Origin: Segatella copri
Lineage (GTDB): Bacteria > Bacteroidota > Bacteroidia > Bacteroidales > Bacteroidaceae
NCBI RefSeq assembly: GCF_019249655.2
Contig: NZ_CP137557.1
Coordinates: 3,567,001 to 3,631,000 of the forward strand
Reading direction: 5' to 3'
DNA: 64,000 nucleotides
A model generated the notes under the pieces. It was given only the letters and a program-made list of their open reading frames with translations, made no database searches and was not told the origin of the DNA. A program made the translations under genes and the position numbers. Position 1 is the stretch's first letter. Every line of letters begins with the position of its first letter. This document shows positions 23,620 to 33,212 of the stretch, piece after piece.

Positions 23620-25761
23620 TTACTTCGCATTGATCTCCTTCAAGAGGCGGTCTGCGTGTCCCCACTTATCCATCAGGTAGAGCACGTAGCGGATGTCCAC
23701 ACCGATGCAGCGAGCCAGGCGCTTGTCGAAGTTGATGTCAGAGCTGAGGCTGTCCCAGTTGCCATCGAAGGCAAGACCAATCAACTCACCCTTGCCGTTG
23801 AACATAGGGCTACCAGAGTTACCACCGGTAATATCGTTGTTGGTGAGGAAGCAGAGCTGCATCTTGCCAGTCGTCTTATCCTGATACTTGCCGAAATCCT
23901 TCTCAGAGAGAAGCTCGTGCATGATAGGCTCAGCGTAGTAATCGATGACCTTATCGCCCTGCTTCATCTTCTCAACGAGGCTCTCGGCTGTGGTATAATA
24001 GCCAGATGGCTTGCCACCGAGGTCGAAACCGCCTACCTGACCGTAGCTCAATCGCATGGTGAAGTTGGCGTCGCTGTAGTGAGGCATGTCTTCCTCCATA
24101 CGGAGTTTGGCAGCACAGAGATACTTCTCCTGCTCGGCGATGCTGTCGTTGATGCTGCCCATCTGAGCAGCGAAATCTGCAAATACATCGTTCAGATCCA
24201 TACCGAAGCTTACGCCTGGATCCTTCTCATATCCTTTCTTGTTGAAATAGAGCTTGGCGCCCTTCTTCATGATGAGCGACTTCTCCCAGAGATAATCCAC
24301 ATACTTGGCGTAGTCGCCGCCAAACTCAGCGTCGATGGTCTTGTAGAACTTAGGCAACCATTTTGCATCTACGTGCTCCTTGTAGTTCTTCAAGAGGGTA
24401 GCGAGCACTTCCTTATCGAGCGCCATATCCCATTCTGCAGAGTTATCTTCAAACTCATGATACTGCTTCTTCTTGTTCTTCTCAGGACCCTTCACCTCCA
24501 TGTTGGTCTGGAGCTTGATGGCACGGGTAGAGAACTCAATGTTGCTTCTTCTGGTGAAAGATTCAGAGAAGTTGGTCCAGGCATACTTCACGTCTGCGCT
24601 CTCCTTGTAGAGCTTGGCGAGCTTGTCGAAATCTACCTTGTGGGCAAGATCGTTGGCTGCCTTGGCTGTATCCTGCCAAGCACGGAGACGGGTTTCGTAC
24701 TCACGTTTCAGATTTACGATGCCGATAGAGTCGATACACTTGTTCATACCGAGGGCATTCTTCCAGTAGTTGGCAGAGCTGGCATACTTGCTGTCGTACT
24801 TGATGCGGACTGCCTCGTCGGCACGCATGTGCTTCTGCATTACCTCCTGCTTTACGCCACGAACCTGGGCACGAGGCGCATTCTCAGCATCGCGCATGGT
24901 CTGGATTCCGTAGCTTGAAAGATAGCGCTCTGTGCTGCCTGGGTAACCCATGGTCATCGCATAGTCGCCATCCTTGTAACCCTGGAGAGAAACCTGTGCC
25001 CAACGCTTTGGATGATAAGGCACATTGTCCTTGCTGTAGGCAGCAGGACCATTGGTCTTAGGGTCGGCATAGATGCGGAATACAGAGAAGTCGCAGGTCT
25101 GGCGAGGCCACATCCAGTTGTCTGTATCGCCACCAAACTTACCCATAGACTTTGGTACGGTGAAAACCAGACGCAGGTCGGTGAAGTCGCGATAGGTAGT
25201 AGCGTACCACTTGTTGCCCTCGTAGAAAGGCTGAACGGTGATATGGAGGGTAGAATCGTTCTTCTTAGCCTCTTTAGTCATCTCGTTCTCCAGAGAATCG
25301 ATGAGTTCATCGCGCTTCTTGTTGTCGAGTTTCTCGTATCCGAGGCTCATCACCTTATCGGTTACATCCTTCTGTTCAACCATAAAGCTGACGAACATAT
25401 TCTCGTTAGGCAATTCCTCTGCGTAAGATTTAGCAAAGAAACCATTGAGCATATAGTCGTGCTCCACGGTAGAGTGGCTTCTGATAGCCTCGAAACCGCA
25501 ATGGTGGTTGGTAAATACCAGACCGTCTGGAGAAACGACTACGCCCGAGCAATAGCCGGAGAAGTTAACCACAGCATTCTTCAAGGCATTCTCGCCGTTG
25601 TAGAGCTGGTCGTAAGTCATACTGAAGCCTTCGCGCTGCATCATCTCATACACAGCGTTAGGCAAGTTGTAAATCGTCCACATTCCCTCGTCAGCGTGAG
25701 CGGTGTTGATTCCGCAGAACGCCATGATAGAGGCGATAAGGACCGTTGCTTTTTTCTTCAT
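23620..25761 (-). CDS. S46 family dipeptidyl-peptidase, DPP7-like
   Basis: 713 residues with a signal peptide (ending NTAHA). The chymotrypsin-like catalytic residues are His in TNHHCG (residues 86-87), Asp in CDFSVFR, and Ser649 in GNSGSP. The specificity position 18 residues after the Ser is Gly (AFDGNW), as in DPP7 enzymes that prefer hydrophobic P1 residues; DPP11 enzymes, which prefer Asp/Glu, have Arg there. Such periplasmic enzymes release dipeptides for asaccharolytic growth. Close relatives usually read PRHTGDFS; here it is PRQTCDFS, a small deviation next to the catalytic Asp. No operon partners. Confidence 0.9.
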   Translation of the reverse strand: MKKKATVLIASIMAFCGINTAHADEGMWTIYNLPNAVYEMMQREGFSMTYDQLYNGENALKNAVVNFSGYCSGVVVSPDGLVFTNHHCGFEAIRSHSTVEHDYMLNGFFAKSYAEELPNENMFVSFMVEQKDVTDKVMSLGYEKLDNKKRDELIDSLENEMTKEAKKNDSTLHITVQPFYEGNKWYATTYRDFTDLRLVFTVPKSMGKFGGDTDNWMWPRQTCDFSVFRIYADPKTNGPAAYSKDNVPYHPKRWAQVSLQGYKDGDYAMTMGYPGSTERYLSSYGIQTMRDAENAPRAQVRGVKQEVMQKHMRADEAVRIKYDSKYASSANYWKNALGMNKCIDSIGIVNLKREYETRLRAWQDTAKAANDLAHKVDFDKLAKLYKESADVKYAWTNFSESFTRRSNIEFSTRAIKLQTNMEVKGPEKNKKKQYHEFEDNSAEWDMALDKEVLATLLKNYKEHVDAKWLPKFYKTIDAEFGGDYAKYVDYLWEKSLIMKKGAKLYFNKKGYEKDPGVSFGMDLNDVFADFAAQMGSINDSIAEQEKYLCAAKLRMEEDMPHYSDANFTMRLSYGQVGGFDLGGKPSGYYTTAESLVEKMKQGDKVIDYYAEPIMHELLSEKDFGKYQDKTTGKMQLCFLTNNDITGGNSGSPMFNGKGELIGLAFDGNWDSLSSDINFDKRLARCIGVDIRYVLYLMDKWGHADRLLKEINAK

Positions 25762-25794
25762 TACTTGTTTTTGTTTTCTATTTTTATTATGATG

Positions 25795-26240
25795 TTATTT
25801 ATTCTTTTTCTCATACCCTTCTTTCCAAGTCTTTGCCAGCTCTGTCATTCGATATTGCTGGCGTGGATGTCTTGGGGTGTTTGGGTATTTCCTTTCAATA
25901 GCTTTTTCTGAGAGGGCAGCGTTTAAATATAGTTCACTAAAACTTTTTCTGTCCTTTAGTCCGATTGCACCCATAATTTCCGCAGATGTCATATATTCAT
26001 CGTTAAAGGATAGAATAAGAGTCTCCACATGTTGACTGAACTTGTGGGGTACTTGAGGATAGCTTGCGGGATACTTGTGGGGTACCTATTCTTGGTTGCT
26101 CTTTCCAATCATCAGTCGGCCGGATATGCAAATATCTGTTCTTGAGAACCCAACCATCTTTTAGGAGTAAGTTTCTGAAGAAACGAACCAGGTAGATAGG
26201 AGAGTAATCTATGCCTTTCTGAATGTTTCGATAGTTGGCA
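25795..26240 (-). pseudogene. Frameshifted C-terminal remnant of a Fic-type or related regulator protein
   Basis: Reading leftward, one frame encodes YSPIYLVRFFRNLLLKDGW, RPTDDWKEQPRIGTPQV and then stops. A second frame continues HVETLILSFNDEYMTSAEI, GLKDRKSFSELYLNAAL and RYRMTELAKTW. The joined product resembles the winged-helix tail of Bacteroidales Fic/AAA_4 proteins, with Pro-Gln-Val spacer repeats between the halves. The N-terminal enzymatic domain is missing. A frameshift within the spacer and the missing front make this a remnant. Confidence 0.65.
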
Positions 26241-26276
26241 CGAACTATCTTTATTCATAGATGTAATGCTTGATAT

Positions 26277-26438
26277 TTAACTTTGCGATTTTGACTCCCT
26301 TGCAAGCCGTCGTTCCCGCAAGCGCTTGAATTGAGCTAAGCACTCCTCCAGCGAAAGCGGATGCTCTCGCCAATAAGCCATGCTCTTTTGCATTTGGGCA
26401 TTGACTTTCTTGTGATAATCGTTCAGTTGTATCTCCAT
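26277..26438 (-). CDS. Small hypothetical protein, 53 residues
   Basis: ATG at 26436-26438 gives MEIQLNDYHKKVNAQMQKSM, then YWREHPLSLEECLAQFKRLR and ERRLARESKSQS. It is strongly helical and charged, with no hydrophobic segment. A -7 box (26475-26482) lies 37 bp upstream. Its frame is preferred over an overlapping one that starts 4 bp earlier because that frame encodes a compositionally odd peptide. Function unknown. Confidence 0.5.
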   Translation of the reverse strand: MEIQLNDYHKKVNAQMQKSMAYWREHPLSLEECLAQFKRLRERRLARESKSQS

Positions 26439-26474
26439 CCATTTATGTATTATATTGTTAGAATATTACGTTTG

Positions 26475-26482
26475 CAAAGTTA
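26475..26482 (-). promoter_or_regulatory. -7 box of the 53-residue gene
   Basis: Minus-strand TAACTTTG fits TAnnTTTG. Confidence 0.45.
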
Positions 26483-26485
26483 CGA

Positions 26486-27028
26486 CTATTTCCCGAATTT
26501 TCCAAGGCTTCGCTTGATTTTCTTCATAATTTGCCTTTTTGCTGATAATAATCCTGGGGGTAGAACCTCTTGCTCCAGCATATCCAATGCCATTCTTAAC
26601 TCTTCGAGGAGTTCGGGATAGTACTTCATCTGCTCGTAGGCGAGCTTCATGCAGTAGCAGCGGATGGCGTAGGGCTGGGAACAGGCGGTAATCTTGGCAA
26701 TGCAGAAATCGATGAAATCGGAGCGGAGTGATTCTTCCTCGAAAGGCTGACGGAGAAGAAGATGGAGCATCAGGCGGCGCTTGGTCTCATTCTTCTCTAC
26801 GAGAACTCTATCTATCAGTTCGTCATGCTTCTGAAAGAGCCACGGGTTGTTGGCTTCATCGAAATGGGTTAAAGCCCAAAGCGCATTGAACGATACACGG
26901 TCGTTTTCATCGAAGGTGAGTTGGTAAAGCTCTTCCTTTAAACAATTATTCTCTTTGCCTTGCGTTTGAAGGCAAAGAGAATAAATATCGTTCACACTTA
27001 ATCTGTTTAGGAGTTGATTCCTCATCAT
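26486..27028 (-). CDS. Helical-repeat (HEAT-like) hypothetical protein
   Basis: 180 residues, all-helical in appearance, soluble, no signal. Segments such as DENDRVSFNALWALTHF and FIDFCIAKITACSQPYAIR look like HEAT/armadillo repeats of Bacteroidales proteins of unknown function. Two Met codons begin the protein; either may be used. It lies 50 bp downstream of the flippase gene on the same strand and may be co-transcribed with it. Confidence 0.55.
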   Translation of the reverse strand: MMRNQLLNRLSVNDIYSLCLQTQGKENNCLKEELYQLTFDENDRVSFNALWALTHFDEANNPWLFQKHDELIDRVLVEKNETKRRLMLHLLLRQPFEEESLRSDFIDFCIAKITACSQPYAIRCYCMKLAYEQMKYYPELLEELRMALDMLEQEVLPPGLLSAKRQIMKKIKRSLGKFGK

Positions 27029-27078
27029 TTCAGTTCTTATAACTTCTTGTTTCAGCTCTTATAATTTCATAAGATGCT

Positions 27079-28542
27079 TTACTTTCTAAAGAACTTACCC
27101 ACCACCGGCAGACTCTTCAATGGGAAATCCTTCTTCACGAGATATGCGGCGAAGATGAGGATGAGCACCGTGTTGATGAGGCAGGCAATTCCACTGGAGA
27201 AGTATCTGTTAGCCTCGGTCATTCCTGCGAAGAGGATGAGGGCGAGAACCACATAAATCATAATCTCCTTCACCGGATAGTTGATAGGATACTTCTTCTG
27301 ACCCACGAAGTAGGAGAGAAGCATGGCTGTTCCATAACCTGCGAAACCAGCCCAGGCACAGGCAATGTAACCATAGATAGGTACGAAGATAACGTTGATG
27401 GCAATCAATACCGCACAACCGATGCCCGAGAAGTAAGCACCCCAGATGGTCTTGTCAATGAGCTTGTACCAGAAACTGAGGTTAAAATATACTCCCATCA
27501 TGATTTCGGCAGCCATTACGATAGGCACTACCTTCAAACCATCCCAGTAGTCGCGACCGATGATGTGGCGCAATACATCCAGATAGCCTACCACCACCAG
27601 GAAAGCCAAGAGGGTGAAGATGACGAAATATTTCATCGCCGAAGCGTAAGTCTGTCGGTTGTCCTTATCCTTCGCTTTGCCGAATACGAACGGCTCGTAA
27701 GCATAGCGGAAAGCCTGGGTAATCATCGCCATGATCATCGCAATCTTGCTGGCTGCTCCGTAGATTCCGAGCTGTGCATGCGCATCGCCCTTCTCATAGA
27801 TGTAAGGGAAGAGAATCTTATCGGCTGTCTGGTTCAGAATACCGGCAATACCGAGTACGAGGATAGGCCAACTGTAGCCCATCATCTTCCTGATGAGTAC
27901 CTTGCATTCGCTCCAGGAGCATTTCTCGCCCATGAATCCTTCCTTCAGTTCCTTGTAGAAACAGAAGGTGATGGAAGCGGTGCAAACCAGGTTGATGTAG
28001 AATGCATAACCCACATCGTGACCATCCATGATGACGTAGTAAATCAGGTTGAGCGCAATGTTCAGACCGATGAAGAGCAACTTGAAGGCGGCAAACTTCA
28101 ATGGGCGCTTCTTGTATCTGAGGTAAGCGAACGGAATGCACTGGAAGGCATCAATAGCCACGGTTACGAACATGGTCCATACATAAGCCGGATGGTCGGC
28201 GTAGCCCATCGCTTCGCTCAAAGGCGTGATGAAGAGGAATACCAGGGCGATGAAGAGTAGGGAAGTGAAGCCCACCATGCTCAATACCGTGTGATAAACC
28301 TTTTCTGAGTTTTCTCCCTCCTTGTTGACAAAACGGAAGAAGGTAGTCTCCATTCCGTAGGTCAGGATAACGAGGAGTAACGCCGTATAGGCGTACATAT
28401 TGGTGATGACACCATAACCACCACTGGCGGCGCTGATCTTAGCCGTATAGAGTGGTACAAGCAGATAGTTCAGGAATCTGCCGATGATACTGCTCAAACC
28501 ATAGATGGCGGTATCCTTTGCGAGTGATTTTAAACTTGCCAT
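27079..28542 (-). CDS. Polysaccharide flippase (Wzx/MATE-type, MurJ-superfamily)
   Basis: 487 residues with about 14 hydrophobic helices, starting TAIYGLSSIIGRFLNYLLVP, characteristic of the polysaccharide biosynthesis/flippase family. Charged residues occur within helices (TFFRFV, KIAMIMAMITQAFRYAYEPF). These proteins move lipid-linked oligosaccharides across the inner membrane. No glycosyltransferases are near, so it does not belong to a visible capsule cluster. It is the middle gene of a same-strand group with the SpmA-SpmB fusion upstream and the HEAT-like gene downstream. Confidence 0.88.
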   Translation of the reverse strand: MASLKSLAKDTAIYGLSSIIGRFLNYLLVPLYTAKISAASGGYGVITNMYAYTALLLVILTYGMETTFFRFVNKEGENSEKVYHTVLSMVGFTSLLFIALVFLFITPLSEAMGYADHPAYVWTMFVTVAIDAFQCIPFAYLRYKKRPLKFAAFKLLFIGLNIALNLIYYVIMDGHDVGYAFYINLVCTASITFCFYKELKEGFMGEKCSWSECKVLIRKMMGYSWPILVLGIAGILNQTADKILFPYIYEKGDAHAQLGIYGAASKIAMIMAMITQAFRYAYEPFVFGKAKDKDNRQTYASAMKYFVIFTLLAFLVVVGYLDVLRHIIGRDYWDGLKVVPIVMAAEIMMGVYFNLSFWYKLIDKTIWGAYFSGIGCAVLIAINVIFVPIYGYIACAWAGFAGYGTAMLLSYFVGQKKYPINYPVKEIMIYVVLALILFAGMTEANRYFSSGIACLINTVLILIFAAYLVKKDFPLKSLPVVGKFFRK

Positions 28543-28607
28543 TATCTTTCTTAATGTTGAATGTTAAGTATTAAATGTTAAATTGGGCTTGCGCCGTCAT
28601 TCAAAGA

Positions 28608-28633
28608 TTATCTGTGTAAATCTGTGAAATCTG
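28608..28633. repeat. Short imperfect repeat TCTGTG-AAATCTGTG
   Basis: Three units of a 9-10 bp motif lie between the SpmA-SpmB and flippase genes. The motif resembles that of the in-gene expansion at 1953-2117. Confidence 0.5.
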
Positions 28634-28643
28634 TGGGAGACTC

Positions 28644-29873
28644 TTATCCGAAGAATAAATATGCAATGGCGATTGCTGCGATGACTCCTGCCAAATCGGC
28701 GAGCAAGCCGCAAGCCACAGCGTGGCGGGTATTCCTGATGCTTACGCTTCCGAAATATACAGCCAATATATAGAAGGTGGTGTCGGTGGAACCCTGGAAG
28801 ATGCAGCTCAATCTGCCCACAAACGAATCAGGACCATAGTTCTTCATCGCCTCCAGCATCATGCCTCGTGCACCACTTCCCGATAGCGGTTTCATGATGG
28901 CGGTAGGCAGGGCGCCTACGAAATCGGCATTCAAGCCGCATTGTTCTACCGACCACGAAATGCCTTGAATCACCATATCCATCGCTCCCGAAGCACGGAA
29001 CACGCCGATGCCCACAAGGATAGCTACGAGATAAGGGATAATCTTCACCGCAGTAGTAAAACCTTCCTTCGCTCCCTCGATAAATGCATCATATACATTC
29101 ACCTTCTTCCAGAAACCAGCCAGGATGAAACAGAGGATGATGCCCAGGAGAATCATGTTAGAAGCCAGGGTGGTAACCGTGTTCATCGTATCCTTGTCCA
29201 TCTGTCCGAATCCCCAGATGATGATGCCTACGAAGGCGCACATTCCCAACAGAGTAGCGAGCAATGCCGGCTGCAGGATGTTGATGCGCTGCCAGAGCGA
29301 AGTGATGATGATTCCGGCAAGCGTAGCCACGAGCGTAGCCATCAGGATAGGGATGAAGACATCCGTAGGCTGGGCTGCACCATAGGAGGCACGGAAGGCG
29401 AGGATGGTGGTAGGGATGATGGTGAGTCCTGAGGTGTTCAGAACCAGGAACATAATCATCGGGTTCGTTGCCGTATCCTTCTTCGTGTTGAGTTCCTGCA
29501 TCTGCTGCATCGCCTTCAATCCGGTAGGCGTTGCCGCATTATCGAGTCCCAGCATGTTCGAAGCGATATTCATGAAGATGCTTCCCATCACCGGATGGTT
29601 CTTCGGAATATCGGGGAAGAGACGGGTGAAGACCGGGCTGAGTGCTCGGGCCAACACATTCACTACTCCCGCCTTCTCTCCAATCTTCATGATGCCAAGC
29701 CAGAGGGCGAGCACGCCCGTAAGTCCGAGAGAAATCTCGAAGGCATTCTTGGAAGAATCGAAGGTGGAATCTACAATCTTCTGGAAGATAGTCGTATCTC
29801 CCATTGCCAATCCGATGAGTGCGAAGATGAACGCAATCACGAAAAATGCTATCCAAATGTAATTTAAAACCAT
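28644..29873 (-). CDS. SpmA-SpmB fusion, nucleoside-recognition (Gate) membrane protein
   Basis: 409 residues, about ten membrane helices. The N-terminal half matches SpmA (LALWLGIMKIGEKAGVV, PKNHPVMGSIFMNIASNMLG, DNAATPTGLKAM) and the C-terminal half SpmB (NVYDAFIEGAKEGFTTAVKI, GALPTAIMKPLSGSGARG, STDTTFYILAVYFGSV). In spore formers these are separate spore-maturation proteins; fused versions are common in non-sporulating bacteria, with an unestablished transport role. It heads the same-strand group with the flippase gene, with a -7 box upstream. Confidence 0.9.
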   Translation of the reverse strand: MVLNYIWIAFFVIAFIFALIGLAMGDTTIFQKIVDSTFDSSKNAFEISLGLTGVLALWLGIMKIGEKAGVVNVLARALSPVFTRLFPDIPKNHPVMGSIFMNIASNMLGLDNAATPTGLKAMQQMQELNTKKDTATNPMIMFLVLNTSGLTIIPTTILAFRASYGAAQPTDVFIPILMATLVATLAGIIITSLWQRINILQPALLATLLGMCAFVGIIIWGFGQMDKDTMNTVTTLASNMILLGIILCFILAGFWKKVNVYDAFIEGAKEGFTTAVKIIPYLVAILVGIGVFRASGAMDMVIQGISWSVEQCGLNADFVGALPTAIMKPLSGSGARGMMLEAMKNYGPDSFVGRLSCIFQGSTDTTFYILAVYFGSVSIRNTRHAVACGLLADLAGVIAAIAIAYLFFG

Positions 29874-29952
29874 ATAATCTGAATAATCTGATGCTGCGAC
29901 CTAAGAATCGCACATTCTCTTATTAATTAATGTAATATTTCTAAAACGGCTG

Positions 29953-29960
29953 CAAAATTA
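29953..29960 (-). promoter_or_regulatory. -7 box of the SpmA-SpmB gene
   Basis: Minus-strand TAATTTTG fits TAnnTTTG, 79 bp before the ATG. Confidence 0.4.
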
Positions 29961-30034
29961 CAATAATTTTCTTGTTTAGCGATGCTTTTATACTTTTTTA
30001 ATCTCCCTTTTTATCTGCTTTCAGAAAATGGTAT

Positions 30035-30042
30035 TATCTTTG
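30035..30042 (+). promoter_or_regulatory. -7 box of the CDF transporter gene
   Basis: TATCTTTG, 83 bp before the ATG at 30126; no clear -33 element. Confidence 0.5.
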
Positions 30043-30125
30043 CGCCCCAAATTCTAAAAAACAGTAAGTAGATTTATACAAAAACATTATTGAGGAAGCA
30101 AAGGACTTCTGTTATATTTTATAAA

Positions 30126-31037
30126 ATGGATAGAGTAAAGGAAGTATATAAGGTGACGATAGCGGGAAGCATCATCAATGTGGTGCTGCTCGTACTGAAG
30201 TTTGCTGCAGGTATTCTCGGACATTCTGCAGCCATGATAGCGGATGCCATCCATTCGCTTACCGATTTCGCCACCGATGTGGTGGTATTGGTATTCGTAA
30301 AACTGGGCAATAAGCCAAAGGATAAGGACCATGATTATGGTCATGGCAAATACGAGACGCTTGCCACAGCCATCATCGGCATTTCGCTTTTTGTGGTGGG
30401 TGTGATGATCTGCTATTCGGGCGTAACCAAGACTTATCGTGCCATCTGCGGCGAGACACTCCAGCAGCCGGGCGTTGTAGCCTTGATTGCAGCCATCGTA
30501 AGTATCGTGATGAAGGAGTGGGCTTATCAGTTTACGGTTAAAGCCGGAAGAAAATATCATTCCGAGGCTGTAGTGGCAAATGCCTGGCATCATCGTAGCG
30601 ATGCTTTATCGAGTATCGGAACGATGTTCGGTATTGGTGGCGCCATCATCCTGGGAGAAAAATGGGCGGTGCTCGATCCGCTTGCAGCCATCATCGTGAG
30701 TGCCTTCATCATCAAGGCTGCCTGGGGACTGGTGATGCAGTCTGTGAAAGAACTGACGGATGCCAGTCTTCCGGAAACGGAGGAAGATGAAATCCTGAAG
30801 ATTGCAAATGAAGAGCAGGGAGTAGGAGAGATTCATAACCTGCGTACCCGTCGCATCGGAAACAAGATTGCGGTAGAGATGCACATCCGCATGCCGGGCT
30901 CTCTTTCGCTTTATGAGGCTCATGAGCATGCTACTCATATCGAAACAAAACTGAAGCAGCACTTCGGCGCAGATACCCATGTGGGAATCCATCTCGAACC
31001 GATTAAAGTGAATGGAAAATATCAGAAACCGGAATAA
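30126..31037 (+). CDS. Cation diffusion facilitator family transporter
   Basis: 303 residues from ATG at 30126. An in-frame TTG 36 bp earlier gives a less typical N-terminus, so the ATG is preferred. Six membrane helices hold the metal sites: AMIADAIHSLTDFATD in helix 2 and NAWHHRSDALSS in helix 5, with HDYGHGKYET in the loop between. The C-terminal cytoplasmic domain (HNLRTRRIGNKIAVEMHI, THVGIHLEP) is the usual metal-sensing fold. It probably exports Zn, Fe or Mn by proton antiport; the metal is not readable. Ends in a terminator shared with the TonB receptor gene. Confidence 0.92.
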   Translation: MDRVKEVYKVTIAGSIINVVLLVLKFAAGILGHSAAMIADAIHSLTDFATDVVVLVFVKLGNKPKDKDHDYGHGKYETLATAIIGISLFVVGVMICYSGVTKTYRAICGETLQQPGVVALIAAIVSIVMKEWAYQFTVKAGRKYHSEAVVANAWHHRSDALSSIGTMFGIGGAIILGEKWAVLDPLAAIIVSAFIIKAAWGLVMQSVKELTDASLPETEEDEILKIANEEQGVGEIHNLRTRRIGNKIAVEMHIRMPGSLSLYEAHEHATHIETKLKQHFGADTHVGIHLEPIKVNGKYQKPE

Positions 31038-31041
31038 ACGG

Positions 31042-31080
31042 AAAAAGTCTTCAAGCCATTTTGGCTTGAAGACTTTTTTT
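31042..31080. terminator. Bidirectional terminator between convergent genes
   Basis: AAAAAGTCTTCAAGCC and GGCTTGAAGACTTTTT form a 16-bp stem around a 5-nt loop, with T-runs on both strands. Confidence 0.9.
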
Positions 31081-31084
31081 TATA

Positions 31085-33142
31085 TTACCAGCCGAGATTT
31101 ACGCTGGCTCCTGCCATAATCCACAAACCTGGCTGCTTAACGGCTGTGAGGTCGTAATAGCGGTGGCAAGTGATGTTGTCGGCTTTCACGAAGATATTGT
31201 ATTTCTTCTCATCCCACATCAGCTTGCAATCCACCTTGGTGTATGGATGATAGCCATTCATTCTCTGTTGCCATCTTACGCTCCACGATGCTGAAAGCTT
31301 GTTCCAGATCTGATGATCCAAACCGAATACTGCCTTGTGCTTCAGATACTCCAATGCATAGAGTGATTTCAGGATGTTGGTCTCGGTCTTATGATCTTGA
31401 TAGATGTAAGCATAACCCAACTTGATGCGGGTAATGAAACTGTTTGGTACCAACTCTCTCATATAGATGGTTGCATCCACGTTGTAGCCCATGTTGTTGA
31501 GCTTTCCGATGTTCATTACGTGATACTTGCTGTCGTTCTGCTCGGTCACGGAAGTCTGAACCCAGTCAATCATGTTGGTGCCGTGTGCGTAGAATCCGCT
31601 TACGGTTGCGGCAAAACCAGCCTGGCGATATTGAGAGCCTACCTTGAAGGTTGAGTTTTTCTCTGGATTCAGATTGATGTCGCCCTGCTGCACCACATTA
31701 CTTATATATAAGTCGGTGTAGGTAGGCATTCTCAGAGCCTTGTTCCAGGATGCGTAGAACTTCCAGTTGTCGTTAGGACGATAACTCATATCTACACCAG
31801 GATAGAAACGGAAGTCGTTGTCAAGACCTGTATTCTTGTTGGCCAAGACACCAGCCGACAAGGTGAAGCCGCCGAAGATGAAGTTGTGCTCCAACATGAT
31901 GTTGGTGTTGGTGCGCTCACCCTTTCGGGTATATTGACGGTCGGAACCAGAGATGTCCTTATAGTCTTTCTCTGCGAGTTCCTCGCCCAATGCAGTAGAG
32001 TAGATGCACTCTTTGCTGATATCGAAGCCCACTGCAGTCTTACCCAAAGCCCAAGCCACGTTGGCATTCAGTCCACCACCATAAACATCTAGGTCGTGAT
32101 AGTTCTCGCCAGCCTTGGCTCCAGCCATACCGCGAATCAGCTGATAGTGATCCTTGAAATTGTTATAATAGAATTGAGGCGCAATCTCCCAGGTCTTCTC
32201 CTGGTTGTGCAGACTCAGGTTGAGAGAAGCCATACCGTGGTCTGTCTTCTCATATTGGTTGTTGTATTTGGCGCTGTAGAAAGTGTTGGCACCGTAACTC
32301 TGGGTAGCAATACCCACCTGGGCGATGATGTCGAAACGCTGGTCGTAAGAGAGCGAGAGATTGCCGTAGCCCTGTCCCTTCTCGAAGTCGCTGTTGTCTG
32401 TGCCACCATCCGAGCGCTTGTAGCCTCCGCTTGCGGAATAAGCCTGAGTCCACTTGCCCGTTTCAAAAGCCGTCTGCACACGTCCCTGTGCTCCGAAACT
32501 TCCAAAGCTTCCGCCTTCTACACTTGCAGATACTCCATCATTCTTTGCCTTCTTGGTCACGATATTGATGGCACCATTAAAGGCTGAAGTTCCGAATACG
32601 CGCGATGCTGCCCCCTCGAGCACTTCGATGTGGTCGATGTCGGCAAGAGCTACAGGAAAATCAGAAGCATTGTGACCAGTCTGTGGATTGGAAATGTTGA
32701 CACCATTCAGGAGAATGGTAATCTGGTCGAAGGTTCCACCATTGATGGAGATATCCGTCTGAACACCAAAGCCACCACGCTGACGGACATCCACGCCGGT
32801 AGCTAATTTCAATACATCGTTGATCGTCTGTGCAGCCGCACGATGAATATCGTCGCGGGTAATGACAGACACAATCTTAGGTGACTGCTCTACAGTCATC
32901 GGCGCACGAGATCCGGTAACGCTCACCGCATCTAGCTCGTAAGCCTTTCCACCCTTGTAGAGGGTAGAATCAACCTTGGCTCCCTCTGTGCTTACGCCTG
33001 CTGCCTTAGCATGGCTCAGGGTAGCAACGCTGAGAGCACCAACAAGTACCTCTCTTCCCAAAACTGCGAAGAGGGCGTATCTCTTGTTAGAGAATCGGTT
33101 GAACTTCAAGCTGTTGCGCTTGTTGAAAATTGTTTTGTACAT
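31085..33142 (-). CDS. TonB-dependent outer-membrane receptor
   Basis: 685 residues. The plug domain contains a TonB-box-like ELDAVSVTGSRAP, then IVSVITRDDIHRAAAQTIND, TGVDVRQRGGFG and VLEGAASRVFGTSAFNGAIN, as in siderophore and vitamin B12 receptors. A 22-strand barrel follows, ending in the aromatic GASVNLGW, but the overall length is short for the family. The N-terminus has a long basic run (MYKTIFNKRNSLKFNRFSNK) before the hydrophobic signal (GALSVATLSHAKA), reminiscent of extended signal regions. No SusD partner or ligand genes are adjacent. The ligand is unknown. Confidence 0.88.
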   Translation of the reverse strand: MYKTIFNKRNSLKFNRFSNKRYALFAVLGREVLVGALSVATLSHAKAAGVSTEGAKVDSTLYKGGKAYELDAVSVTGSRAPMTVEQSPKIVSVITRDDIHRAAAQTINDVLKLATGVDVRQRGGFGVQTDISINGGTFDQITILLNGVNISNPQTGHNASDFPVALADIDHIEVLEGAASRVFGTSAFNGAINIVTKKAKNDGVSASVEGGSFGSFGAQGRVQTAFETGKWTQAYSASGGYKRSDGGTDNSDFEKGQGYGNLSLSYDQRFDIIAQVGIATQSYGANTFYSAKYNNQYEKTDHGMASLNLSLHNQEKTWEIAPQFYYNNFKDHYQLIRGMAGAKAGENYHDLDVYGGGLNANVAWALGKTAVGFDISKECIYSTALGEELAEKDYKDISGSDRQYTRKGERTNTNIMLEHNFIFGGFTLSAGVLANKNTGLDNDFRFYPGVDMSYRPNDNWKFYASWNKALRMPTYTDLYISNVVQQGDINLNPEKNSTFKVGSQYRQAGFAATVSGFYAHGTNMIDWVQTSVTEQNDSKYHVMNIGKLNNMGYNVDATIYMRELVPNSFITRIKLGYAYIYQDHKTETNILKSLYALEYLKHKAVFGLDHQIWNKLSASWSVRWQQRMNGYHPYTKVDCKLMWDEKKYNIFVKADNITCHRYYDLTAVKQPGLWIMAGASVNLGW

Positions 33143-33212
33143 TAAATAAAATGTTTATAAATGAATAATAAATCGAAGCCGCAAGCCTGCTCGGTTTTCG
33201 GCATTCGGGCTG

